Under the pieces are notes generated by a model. The model was not told the origin of the DNA. It searched no databases and saw only the letters and a list, made by a program, of their open reading frames with translations. The translations under genes and the position numbers were made by a program. A DNA stretch of 10,662 nucleotides from Lachnospiraceae bacterium (lineage in GTDB: Bacteria > Bacillota > Clostridia > Lachnospirales > Lachnospiraceae): assembly GCA_017613225.1 (NCBI GenBank), contig JAGAEH010000083.1, forward strand, positions 1 through 10,662. Reading direction: 5' to 3'. Shown here piece by piece: positions 1 through 5,988 of this stretch. Every line of letters starts with the position of its first letter. The stretch's first letter is position 1.

Positions 1-473
1 ATATTGGACCAGGCCAGGAACTTGCCGAAATTCGCAGCGTTTTCAGGGAAATAGCCGGTGGCGGCAATGATCACGCCGTCGATGGTCCTGCCCCACTTGG
101 TAATATAGCGCCGCACCAGGAATGAGCCCATGGAAAAGCCCAGCAGGAACAGCGGCAGTCCCGGGAACTTCTTCTTTGCGTAAGCGCCTACCTTTCGGAT
201 ATCGTTCAGCAGGTAGGTCTTTCCGTTTGTCTCCGCGATAAAGCCCAGGTCCTCATCGCTGTTGACGGACTTGCCGTGGCCGAGCAGATCCGCCCCGACC
301 ACAGCAATGCCATTGCCGCATAAAAAGCGTGCGAACTCATCGTAGCGCCCGATGTGCTCCTCCATCCCGTGTACGATCTGCAGCACGGCACGGGGCGCCT
401 CTTCGGGTGCCCAGATATTCACATGCAGTTTCGTCTTTCCGTCCGAGGACAGAAGGTAGACTGATCTCTTCAT
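1..473 (-). CDS. Alpha/beta hydrolase, serine aminopeptidase S33 / monoacylglycerol lipase-like (3' end beyond window)
   Basis: Reverse-strand translation from the ATG at 473 gives about 157 residues with no stop before the window edge, so the C-terminal half is missing. Visible signatures of the alpha/beta hydrolase fold are an oxyanion-type HGMEEH at residues 35-40, a GADLLGHGKS strand-loop at 60-69, and the nucleophile elbow GFSMGS at 112-117 with Ser114 as probable catalytic serine. The catalytic Asp and His would lie beyond the edge. HGM-E-H followed by RY-EFA and D-GHG-S is typical of the lysophospholipase/monoacylglycerol lipase (PldB-like, Hydrolase_4) group, so a cytosolic esterase or lipase acting on acyl-glycerol-type substrates is inferred; the real substrate is unknown. 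No signal peptide is seen. The ribosome binding site GAGGAG (478-483) overlaps the gpmI stop codon and the genes are 8 bases apart, which indicates co-transcription and possibly coupled translation with gpmI. Confidence 0.85.
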   Translation of the reverse strand, partial: MKRSVYLLSSDGKTKLHVNIWAPEEAPRAVLQIVHGMEEHIGRYDEFARFLCGNGIAVVGADLLGHGKSVNSDEDLGFIAETNGKTYLLNDIRKVGAYAKKKFPGLPLFLLGFSMGSFLVRRYITKWGRTIDGVIIAATGYFPENAANFGKFLAWSN

Positions 474-481
474 AACACTCC

Positions 482-2032
482 TCATTTGATCAGAAGCGAA
501 TGCCCGGTCATCTCTTCAGGCTGCGGCAGCCCCATCATATCCAGCAGTGTCGGCGATACATCGCACAGGCGGCCGCCGGACATCAGTCCGCGCCGCTCAT
601 TATTGCTGATGAGAATGACCGGCACAGGATTGGTCGTGTGCGCCGTCATCGGAGAACCATCGGGCTCGATCATCGTCTCACAGTTGCCGTGGTCCGCGAT
701 GATCAGCATCTGGCCGTTCACCTGCAGCACGGCATTGACCGCATCACCCACACAGGTATCCACAGCTTCTACGGCTTTGACAGCGGCTTCCAGCACACCG
801 GTATGGCCAACCATATCCGGATTCGCAAAGTTGATGATGATCAGCTCGTGCTTCTGTTCCAGGATGGCCTTCACAAGCTCATCCCGCACCTGATAGGCGC
901 TCATCTCCGGCTGAAGGTCGTAGGTGGCTACCTTCGGGGACGGCACCAGGATGCGGTCCTCGTTCTCATTCGGAGCTTCGATGCCTCCGTTGAAGAAGAA
1001 GGTCACATGAGCATACTTCTCCGTCTCTGCCAGGCGCAGCTGGTGATAGCCCAGACCGGCGATATATTGTCCCAGGGTGTTTTCCGGCGCAGTCTTGGGG
1101 AATGCGATGGTCACATTCGGCATGGTGGCATCGTACTCGGTGAAGCAGACGTAGGTCAGATCCTGCAGCTTCTCCCGTTCGAAACCGTCAAAGGCGTCAT
1201 CCACGAAAGCGCGGGTGATCTCTCTTGCACGGTCGGGTCGGAAGTTGAAGAAGATGATGGAATCCCCGTCGTGTACGCGTCCCACAGGACGGCAGCTGCG
1301 ATCCACCAGCACCGTCGGCTCCACGAACTCGTCCGTCACGCCTTTGTCGTAGGATTCCTGCAGGGACTTGGCAAGATCTATGGAGACGATGGCCTCGTTT
1401 CCGTCTGTCAGGGCCTTGTAGGCACGTTCGACACGTTCCCAGCGTTTGTCACGGTCCATGGCATAATAGCGGCCGGACAGGGTGGCGATGGTGCCGCACT
1501 TCAGCTTTTCACAGACACTCTGCAGCTGCTGCAGGTAGGTGATGCCGGAAGTAGGAGGCGTATCACGCCCATCCAGGAAAGCATGGATAAACACGCGGCC
1601 TAGGCCCCGGCGCTTTGCCATCTCCACCAGCGCTGCCACGTGCAGGATATGGCTGTGCACACCGCCGTCGGAGAGCAGGCCCCACAGATGCAGCGCCGTG
1701 CCCTTTTCCTTCGCATTGTCGATGGCCCGGATCAGCTCTGGATTCTCAAAAAAGTCCCCGTCCTGGATCGCCTTGGTGATCTTGGTCAGATCCTGATAGA
1801 CGATGCGCCCCGCACCGATGTTCAGGTGGCCGACCTCCGAATTGCCCATCTGGCCGTCCGGCAGGCCCACGTCCAGGCCGCTGGCGGACAGTGTAGAATT
1901 CGGATAGTCAGTGTAGAGGCGGTCGATGTTCGGCATATTGGCAAGATACTGCGCATTGCCGATCTTTTCGCTGCTCAGTCCAAAGCCGTCCAGGATCATC
2001 AGGACAGTAGGAATATACTTTAATTGCTTCAT
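482..2032 (-). CDS. gpmI: 2,3-bisphosphoglycerate-independent phosphoglycerate mutase
   Basis: Interconverts 3- and 2-phosphoglycerate in glycolysis/gluconeogenesis through a phosphoserine intermediate with two Mn2+ ions; cytosolic. The 516-residue product is full length for the family (about 510). Visible motifs are LDGFG (14-18, first metal Asp), GQMGNSEVGH (60-69, Ser65 nucleophile), SDGGVHSH (121-128), FLDGRDTPP (152-160), SGRYYAMDRDKRWER (186-200), FFNFRPDRAREIT (261-273), AETEKYAHVTFFFNGG (335-350), NFANPDMVGHTG (401-412), ADHGN (446-450) and AHTTNPVP (464-471). Together these supply the expected phosphatase-domain metal ligands and the substrate-binding inserted domain. A GGGAG ribosome binding site directly follows the tpi stop and precedes the ATG by about 4 bases. 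It is the third gene of the pgk-tpi-gpmI operon, 9 bases after tpi. Nothing is missing or unusual. Confidence 0.98.
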   Translation of the reverse strand: MKQLKYIPTVLMILDGFGLSSEKIGNAQYLANMPNIDRLYTDYPNSTLSASGLDVGLPDGQMGNSEVGHLNIGAGRIVYQDLTKITKAIQDGDFFENPELIRAIDNAKEKGTALHLWGLLSDGGVHSHILHVAALVEMAKRRGLGRVFIHAFLDGRDTPPTSGITYLQQLQSVCEKLKCGTIATLSGRYYAMDRDKRWERVERAYKALTDGNEAIVSIDLAKSLQESYDKGVTDEFVEPTVLVDRSCRPVGRVHDGDSIIFFNFRPDRAREITRAFVDDAFDGFEREKLQDLTYVCFTEYDATMPNVTIAFPKTAPENTLGQYIAGLGYHQLRLAETEKYAHVTFFFNGGIEAPNENEDRILVPSPKVATYDLQPEMSAYQVRDELVKAILEQKHELIIINFANPDMVGHTGVLEAAVKAVEAVDTCVGDAVNAVLQVNGQMLIIADHGNCETMIEPDGSPMTAHTTNPVPVILISNNERRGLMSGGRLCDVSPTLLDMMGLPQPEEMTGHSLLIK

Positions 2033-2041
2033 AGGTCTCCC

Positions 2042-2785
2042 TTATGCGTTGGCGATCTGGACGAATTCGGGCTTTAAGCTGGCGCCGCCCACCAGGCCGC
2101 CGTCGATGTTCTCCTGCGCGAAGAGCTCGGCGCAGTTCTTGCCGTTGACGCTGCCGCCGTACAGGATGCGGATGGCGTCTGCCGTCTCGGCGTCGTACAG
2201 CTCGGCGATCAGTTCGCGGATGCCCTTGCAGACTTCCTCGGCCTGCTCGGTGGTGGCGACTACGCCGGTGCCGATGGCCCAGATGGGCTCATAGGCGATG
2301 ACCATGCCCTTGGCCTGCTCCGCGGTGACGCCCTGCATGCCGATCTTCACCTGCATGCGGACCCAGTCCATGGTGACGCCCTGCTCGCGCAGCTTCAGGC
2401 TCTCGCCGCAGCACATGATGGGGGTCAGGCCGTGGGCCAGCGCGCACAGCACCTTCTTGTTGACGGTGTCGTCAGTCTCCGCGAAATACTCACGGCGCTC
2501 CGAATGGCCGATGATCACGTACTTCACGCCGGCGTCCATCAGCATCAGCGGGGAGATCTCGCCGGTGTAGGCGCCCTTTTCCTCAAAATACAGATTCTCG
2601 GCGCCGATCTGGATGTTGGTGCCGGCCGCCGCTTCCATGGCGGGAAGGATGTCGATGGCAGGAACGCAGAACAGCACTTCGTTCTTCGCGTCCTTCATGC
2701 TCTCGGCCATCTCAGCCACGAATGCCTTCGCCTGAGAAGGCGTCATATTCATTTTCCAGTTGCCTGCCGCAAGTCTCTTTCTCAT
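2042..2785 (-). CDS. tpiA: Triosephosphate isomerase
   Basis: Interconverts dihydroxyacetone phosphate and glyceraldehyde 3-phosphate in glycolysis; a cytosolic TIM-barrel dimer. From the ATG at 2785 the product has 247 residues, a normal length. Catalytic elements are present: GNWKMN (8-13, with Asn9 and Lys11), IGHSERR (92-98, His94 electrophile), AYEPIWAIGTG (164-174, Glu166 base and flexible loop 6), YGGSV (209-213) and DGGLVGGASL (228-237, phosphate binding). An in-frame TTG two codons upstream (2791) would add two residues, but the GGAGG ribosome binding site at 2794-2798 lies only 2 bases from that TTG and 8 bases from the ATG, so the ATG is chosen. It starts 21 bases after pgk and ends 9 bases before gpmI, in the same operon. 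Confidence 0.98.
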   Translation of the reverse strand: MRKRLAAGNWKMNMTPSQAKAFVAEMAESMKDAKNEVLFCVPAIDILPAMEAAAGTNIQIGAENLYFEEKGAYTGEISPLMLMDAGVKYVIIGHSERREYFAETDDTVNKKVLCALAHGLTPIMCCGESLKLREQGVTMDWVRMQVKIGMQGVTAEQAKGMVIAYEPIWAIGTGVVATTEQAEEVCKGIRELIAELYDAETADAIRILYGGSVNGKNCAELFAQENIDGGLVGGASLKPEFVQIANA

Positions 2786-2793
2786 GATCAAAT

Positions 2794-2798
2794 CCTCC
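2794..2798 (-). promoter_or_regulatory. tpi ribosome binding site that fixes the start codon
   Basis: GGAGG on the minus strand lies 8 bases before the ATG at 2785 and only 2 bases before the alternative TTG at 2791. Normal Shine-Dalgarno spacing therefore supports the ATG. Confidence 0.85.
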
Positions 2799-2806
2799 GT
2801 TTCTAT

Positions 2807-4006
2807 TCAGATCTCGTCTACCGCGGCTACGCCGGGCAGTTCCTTGCCTTCCAGATACTCCAGGGAAGCGCCGCCGCCGGTGGAGATATGGGTGATCTTA
2901 CCCGCGAAGCCCAGCTGGTTCACAGCCGCCGCGGAGTCGCCGCCGCCGATGATGGAAGTGGCGTCCGAATCAGCCAGCGCCTGCGCCACGGCGAAAGTAC
3001 CCTTTGCCAGGATCGGGTTCTCGAACACGCCCATGGGGCCGTTCCACACTGCCGTCTTGGCATCCGCGATCTTCGCCGCGAACAGCTTGGCCGTCTCCGG
3101 TCCGATGTCCAGACCCATCTTCTCCGCAGGGATGGCATTGGTGGGAACCACTTCCACCGCGATCTCCGCGTCGATGGGGTTCGGGAACTCATCCGCCACC
3201 ACGGTGTCTACCGGCAGCAGCAGTTCCTTGTTCAGGCTCTTCGCCTTCTCGATCATCTCCTTGCAGTACTCCACCTTTTCATCGTCCACCAGGCTCTTGC
3301 CGGTCTCAAAGCCCATGGCCTTCACGAAGGTGTAGGCCATGCCGCCGCCGATGATCAGGGTGTCGCACTTCTCCAGCAGGTTGTCGATGACTTTCAGCTT
3401 ATCGGAGATCTTGGCGCCGCCTAAGATGGCCACGAAAGGACGGACGGGCGTTTCCACCGCGTCGCCCAGGAACTTGATCTCCTTCTGCATCAGATAGCCG
3501 ACCGCGTTCTCCTTCATGTACTTGGTCACGCCCACGTTGGAGCAGTGGCCGCGGTGAGCGGTGCCGAAGGCGTCGTTGACGAATACTTCCGCCAGGCTTG
3601 CCAGCTCTTCGCTGAAATTGTCGATGTTCTTCTCCTCTTCCGGACGGAAGCGGGTGTTCTCCAGCAGCATCACTTCGCCGTCCTGCAGAGCTTCGGCGGC
3701 CTTCTTCGCGTTCTCGCCCACGACGTTGTCGTCAGCCGCGAATACCACGTTCACGCCCAGCAGCTCGGAAAGGCGCACTGCCACGGGCGCCAGGGAGAGC
3801 TCCGGCTTCACGGTGCCCTTCGGCTTGCCCAGATGGGAGCACAGGATGATGCGGCCGCCGTCCGCCATCAACTTCTTGATGGTGGGCAGAGCTTCCACGA
3901 TGCGGATGTCGTCCGTGATCTTCCCCTCTTTCATGGGGACGTTGAAATCGCAGCGGACCAGGACTTTTTTGCCCTTTACGTTTATATCATCTACCGTTTT
4001 CTTCAT
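2807..4006 (-). CDS. pgk: Phosphoglycerate kinase
   Basis: Transfers the acyl phosphate of 1,3-bisphosphoglycerate to ADP, the first ATP-yielding step of glycolysis; monomeric, cytosolic. From the ATG at 4006 the protein has 399 residues, typical for bacteria. Substrate-binding motifs in the N-domain are VRCDFNVP (17-24), CSHLGKPKG (56-64), LENTRF (115-120) and VNDAFGTAHRGHCS (143-156). Nucleotide-binding motifs in the C-domain are LGGAKISDK (195-203), WNGPMGVFE (321-329), GGGDSAAAV (354-362) and STGGGASLEYL (376-386). A longer frame from an ATG at 4030 adds eight residues but has no ribosome binding site. AGGAGGT at 4012-4018 is ideally spaced for the ATG at 4006. This is the first gene of pgk-tpi-gpmI, under the promoter at 4047-4075, which separates it from gap, about 2 kb upstream. 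Confidence 0.98.
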   Translation of the reverse strand: MKKTVDDINVKGKKVLVRCDFNVPMKEGKITDDIRIVEALPTIKKLMADGGRIILCSHLGKPKGTVKPELSLAPVAVRLSELLGVNVVFAADDNVVGENAKKAAEALQDGEVMLLENTRFRPEEEKNIDNFSEELASLAEVFVNDAFGTAHRGHCSNVGVTKYMKENAVGYLMQKEIKFLGDAVETPVRPFVAILGGAKISDKLKVIDNLLEKCDTLIIGGGMAYTFVKAMGFETGKSLVDDEKVEYCKEMIEKAKSLNKELLLPVDTVVADEFPNPIDAEIAVEVVPTNAIPAEKMGLDIGPETAKLFAAKIADAKTAVWNGPMGVFENPILAKGTFAVAQALADSDATSIIGGGDSAAAVNQLGFAGKITHISTGGGASLEYLEGKELPGVAAVDEI

Positions 4007-4011
4007 AAGAG

Positions 4012-4018
4012 ACCTCCT
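4012..4018 (-). promoter_or_regulatory. pgk ribosome binding site
   Basis: AGGAGGT on the minus strand lies 5-6 bases before the ATG at 4006. It rules against the upstream ATG at 4030. Just beyond it, 4019-4038 holds two tandem 10-base near-copies (ATGGTTTTTC / ATGTTTTTTC on the plus strand) in the leader, of unknown meaning. Confidence 0.85.
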
Positions 4019-4046
4019 ATGGTTTTTCATGTTTTTTCAACTAATT

Positions 4047-4075
4047 AATATAGCATAAGAGATGGCTGTTCGCAA
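4047..4075 (-). promoter_or_regulatory. Sigma-A-type promoter of the pgk-tpi-gpmI operon
   Basis: On the minus strand a -35-like TTGCGA (4070-4075) is followed by a 17-base spacer and a TATATT -10 box (4047-4052). A TG extension precedes the -10 (TGC at 4053-4055). The start site would fall around 4040, about 34 bases before the pgk ATG. The promoter lies roughly 70 bases from the edge of the neighbouring repeat, so the operon can be transcribed independently of gap. Predicted by eye from consensus only. Confidence 0.7.
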
Positions 4076-4146
4076 TCGCTCCGCAGGTGAATTTGACATT
4101 TTTCTCACAGGCTTTCGCGGAACCCAGACATAACGGCCAGCTTCCT

Positions 4147-4352
4147 TCGCCGCAGGAAGGCTAAGCGCAGCATTGCCGGATCCCGCCCTTGTTTTGCCAG
4201 CGATCGGTCCGACGGAAAGACGTCGAGCGAGGACCTGTCTGAGCGGAGCGAGTTCCGCAGCGAGACGTCTGTCCTGACCGAGGATCGGGAGCGTGGGCAA
4301 AACCGGGATCCGAGCTCCCGCTGCGCGTGCCCCCGCGGCGGAAGGCGGCGGG
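4147..4352. repeat. Long direct repeat, copy A (fold-back core)
   Basis: This stretch of about 206 bp recurs at 5176-5381 with a constant offset of 1029 bases, no gaps and four differences counted by eye (4154, 4183, 4216, 4285). Inside it, nested complementary arms define a long imperfect hairpin: GCGCAGC 4165-4171 with 4320-4326, CGGATCCCG 4177-4185 with 4304-4312, GTTTTGCC 4191-4198 with 4296-4303, CGATC 4201-4205 with 4283-4287, GGTC 4206-4209 with 4276-4279, AGACGTC 4218-4224 with 4264-4270, and apical GCGGA 4243-4247 with 4254-4258. A smaller hairpin (CTTCCT/AGGAAG) lies at its left edge. No convincing protein is encoded in either direction. It resembles a non-autonomous fold-back (MITE/REP-like) element or a structured RNA; the family is not recognised. 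Confidence 0.85.
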
Positions 4353-4480
4353 GGACAGTTCTTGCGCGTGACCCCCGTAGCGAAAAGCGGCGGGGGGACA
4401 TGGCCTGCGCGTTCCTCCGCGGAGGTGGAGGGCAGATAGCTCTTTCGCGTGCCCTAGCGGCGGAGGCAGCGGAGTTCCTT
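4323..4480. repeat. Degenerate GC-rich tandem units attached to copy A
   Basis: About four units of 38-43 bp start at roughly 4323, 4364, 4407 and 4446. Each begins with a GCGCGTG-like motif followed by C-rich then G-rich runs (CCCCCGC ... GGCGGGGG), so every unit can form its own small stem-loop. The first unit belongs to the conserved core; later units are progressively diverged. With the core, this accounts for most of the non-coding stretch 4089-4490. Confidence 0.75.
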
Positions 4481-4511
4481 TATGTAAATCATCACATATA
4501 CACATATTATA

Positions 4512-4540
4512 TTGACATTATGCGTATAACATAGCATAAT
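4512..4540 (+). promoter_or_regulatory. Promoter and palindromic operator of the toxin-antitoxin operon
   Basis: A perfect -35 TTGACA (4512-4517), a 17-base spacer and a CATAAT -10 (4535-4540) precede the antitoxin gene. A perfect inverted repeat, ATTATGC (4517-4523) and GCATAAT (4534-4540), spans the spacer and the -10. This is where an antitoxin of the ribbon-helix-helix type would bind to repress its own operon; autoregulation is known for the family and inferred here. Confidence 0.8.
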
Positions 4541-4566
4541 CATCTTGTTTTTAGGAGGTATCAGCC

Positions 4567-4851
4567 ATGGCGACTAAAGTCAGCACCAACATCAGCCTTG
4601 ATCCCGAACTCAAAAAGGATGCATCCAAGCTCTTTTCCGATCTTGGAATGGATCTGTCTACTGCCATTTCCATCTTTCTTAAACAGGCGGTACGGGTAAA
4701 GGGAATTCCTTTTGTCATCACCCTTGAAACGCCCAACGCAGATACCATCTCTGCGATGAACGAATACTATGAGATGAAAGCGCATCCGGACAAGTACAAA
4801 AAGTATGCCAGCTTTCGTGAGCTGAAGGAGGATGTTCTGAACGATGCTTAG
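4567..4851 (+). CDS. RelB/DinJ-family antitoxin
   Basis: The 94-residue product starts with a ribbon-helix-helix segment: a short strand (TKVSTNISLDPELK, 3-16) followed by helices ending in GMDLSTAISIFLKQAV (27-42), the signature of DinJ/RelB antitoxins, then GIPF (46-49). The C-terminal part (about 55-94, rich in E, K, Y) is expected to be the extended segment that wraps and neutralises the toxin. AGGAGG at 4553-4558 sits 8 bases before the ATG. The gene overlaps the toxin gene by 8 bases, the usual antitoxin-first layout. It should repress its own promoter at 4512-4540 alone or with the toxin. The pair is encoded opposite to every other gene in the window and sits between two long direct repeats, which suggests acquisition as an accessory module. 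Confidence 0.93.
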   Translation: MATKVSTNISLDPELKKDASKLFSDLGMDLSTAISIFLKQAVRVKGIPFVITLETPNADTISAMNEYYEMKAHPDKYKKYASFRELKEDVLNDA

Positions 4852-5116
4852 AATCATACCTTCTAACCGCTTTAAACGGGATCTGAAGATCCTGTCAAAA
4901 CGCGGACTCGACCTGGACCTCTTAGAAGATGCAGTCGACAAGCTGGCACACCTGCAGCCATTGGAACCAAGATACCGCGATCACAGTCTGACCGGAAACT
5001 ACAGCGGATTTCGAGAATGCCATATCTTGCCGGACTGGATCCTGATCTACCGCATCGATCAAGATGCTCTCTATCTTTTCTTGTCCCGCACCGGGAGCCA
5101 TTCCGATCTGTTTTAA
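4844..5116 (+). CDS. YafQ-family mRNA interferase toxin
   Basis: A 90-residue RelE-superfamily toxin of the YafQ type, expected to enter the ribosomal A site and cut mRNA during translation until bound by its antitoxin. The conserved YafQ core is clear: RDHSLTGNYSGFRECHI (45-61), PDWILIYR (63-70) and RTGSHSDLF (82-90). Residues matching the known YafQ catalytic set are His47, His60, Asp64, His86 and the C-terminal Phe90, so the toxin appears intact. The ATG overlaps the antitoxin end by 8 bases; AGGAGG at 4826-4831 is 12 bases upstream, rather far, so translation is probably coupled to the antitoxin. No intrinsic terminator is visible between the stop at 5116 and the following repeat. Assignment relies on motif similarity to E. 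coli DinJ-YafQ. Confidence 0.94.
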   Translation: MLRIIPSNRFKRDLKILSKRGLDLDLLEDAVDKLAHLQPLEPRYRDHSLTGNYSGFRECHILPDWILIYRIDQDALYLFLSRTGSHSDLF

Positions 5117-5175
5117 CTCTCACGGATCACACCTATAAATACTACAAACTAAAAATGAGAACGAGCCTTCGCCTC

Positions 5176-5381
5176 TCGCCGCGGGAAGGCTAAGCGCAGC
5201 ATTGCCGGATCACGCCCTTGTTTTGCCAGCGATCGGTCCGACGGGAAGACGTCGAGCGAGGACCTGTCTGAGCGGAGCGAGTTCCGCAGCGAGACGTCTG
5301 TCCTGACCGAGGACCGGGAGCGTGGGCAAAACCGGGATCCGAGCTCCCGCTGCGCGTGCCCCCGCGGCGGAAGGCGGCGGG
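5176..5381. repeat. Long direct repeat, copy B (fold-back core)
   Basis: Second copy of the 4147-4352 element, same orientation, 1029 bases away, collinear without gaps. It keeps the nested arms of copy A, but its differences slightly weaken the fold: CGGATCACG replaces CGGATCCCG in one arm, and GACCG replaces GATCG in an inner arm, without matching changes opposite. Homology fades left of 5176, within a short GCCTTC...GAAGGC hairpin, and continues rightward only as the tandem units. It begins about 60 bases after the toxin stop codon. Confidence 0.85.
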
Positions 5382-5542
5382 GAGACATGACTTGCGAGTG
5401 CCTCTTCGGCTTAAGGCGGCGGGGGGACAGCTCTTGCGCGTGCCCCGCGGAGAACGGCGGCGGGGGGACAGCTCTTGCGCGTGCCCCGCGGAGAATGGCG
5501 GCGGGGGACAGCTCTTGCGCATGCCCCCGCGGCCGAGGGCTG
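5352..5542. repeat. GC-rich tandem 40-42 bp units attached to copy B
   Basis: Five units begin at about 5352, 5394, 5436, 5477 and 5517 (the last partial). Units three and four are nearly identical, each reading GCGCGTGCCCCGCGGAGAA followed by a GGCGGCGGGG run and GACAGCTCTT. Each unit can fold on its own C-run/G-run. Frames over it give only Arg/Pro/Ser-rich periodic peptides, best explained as translated repeat. The near-identity of neighbouring units indicates recent expansion or slippage relative to the array at copy A. Confidence 0.8.
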
Positions 5543-5956
5543 TTTAGTATCTTGTTTTGGTTTATGGTCGGGATCTGATGATTCTGATATCTTTAAGCTT
5601 TCACTCCAAAACTTTTCCGCTCATTTTTCAACCTCCAAATAGAAGACAGCCGGCCGCAATCACTGTTTTCAGTATTTTCAGCCGGCTTATCCTCCCTATT
5701 TTCCTTTCGAATCAGAGCTCTTCTCTCAGATCTCTATTCCATATCTCATGTCAGTTATTAATATTCCAGATCTCTGCATATCAACTGTTAAACCCGCTGT
5801 GTCGGAACAGTTCCAAAGCCGGCCGAAATGACTATAATACTCTATTGCGGCCGGCCCGCGAAGCATCCGACTTCTTTCAAACAAGCACAAAGGGAAATGG
5901 TGAGCCCCTGCCTCCCCAAGTCCGGCGGAAATTCCGGATCTTCGCTCCGACATAGC
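5543..5956. other. Non-coding stretch with a GCCGGC inverted pair
   Basis: AT-richer than the repeats around it, with no supported gene. Short frames here lack family resemblance and one runs through the gap terminator. It holds the paired 38-bp elements at 5649-5686 and 5818-5855, an 11-base palindrome GGAACAGTTCC (5804-5814), and a minus-strand seven-codon frame (5601-5624) behind a good GGAGG. Otherwise nothing is recognised. Confidence 0.5.
5649..5855. repeat. Inverted pair of 38-bp GCCGGC-bounded elements (MITE-like)
   Basis: Element 1 (5649-5686) and the reverse complement of element 2 (5818-5855) are both exactly 38 bases. Both begin GCCGGCCGCAAT, end in GCCGGC, and share about 27 of 38 positions in ungapped alignment by eye. 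Element 1 has an inner ACTG-TTTT-CAGT hairpin. They face each other across 131 bases, like terminal inverted repeats of a small non-autonomous element of about 207 bp; no clear target duplication flanks them. They could alternatively be two independent REP-like hairpins. Confidence 0.55.
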
Positions 5957-5988
5957 AAAAGGAGTGTGCACATCTCTGTACACACCCC
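5957..5988 (-). terminator. Intrinsic terminator of gap
   Basis: On the minus strand, GGGGTGTGTACA (5977-5988) pairs over 12 positions, two of them G-U, with TGTGCACACTCC (5961-5972) around a GAGA loop. TTTT (5957-5960) follows. It lies 21 bases after the gap stop codon. It should end most gap transcripts before the accessory island, making gap largely monocistronic. Confidence 0.88.

Noticed and set aside
500..1603. 367-codon plus-strand frame opposite gpmI
   Set aside because: It lies entirely within a fully conserved gpmI, and its translation resembles no family. It is an antisense shadow.
2786..2791. TTG start for tpi
   Set aside because: It would be only 2 bases from the GGAGG; the ATG at 2785 has normal spacing.
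4007..4030. Upstream ATG start for pgk
   Set aside because: The extra eight residues include the ribosome binding site of the downstream ATG, and the family N-terminus begins near MKKTVDDINVKGKK.
4105..4505. Minus-strand frames across repeat copy A, with near-identical counterparts at 5149-5522
   Set aside because: Both copies give similar Arg/Pro/Ser-rich peptides, which might suggest a gene family. Several frames are open at once, the peptides follow the 40-bp DNA period, and nested base pairing explains the conservation better.
5352..5542. Possible CRISPR array
   Set aside because: The 40-42 bp units are contiguous, with no unique spacers between conserved repeats and no cas genes nearby.
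5833..5838. Perfect TATAAT on the plus strand within GCCGGC element 2
   Set aside because: No acceptable -35 lies 16-18 bases upstream and no gene follows on that strand; a promoter is not supported.
5726..5983. 85-codon minus-strand frame downstream of gap
   Set aside because: It begins inside the gap terminator hairpin, runs through the GCCGGC element, lacks a ribosome binding site and resembles no family.
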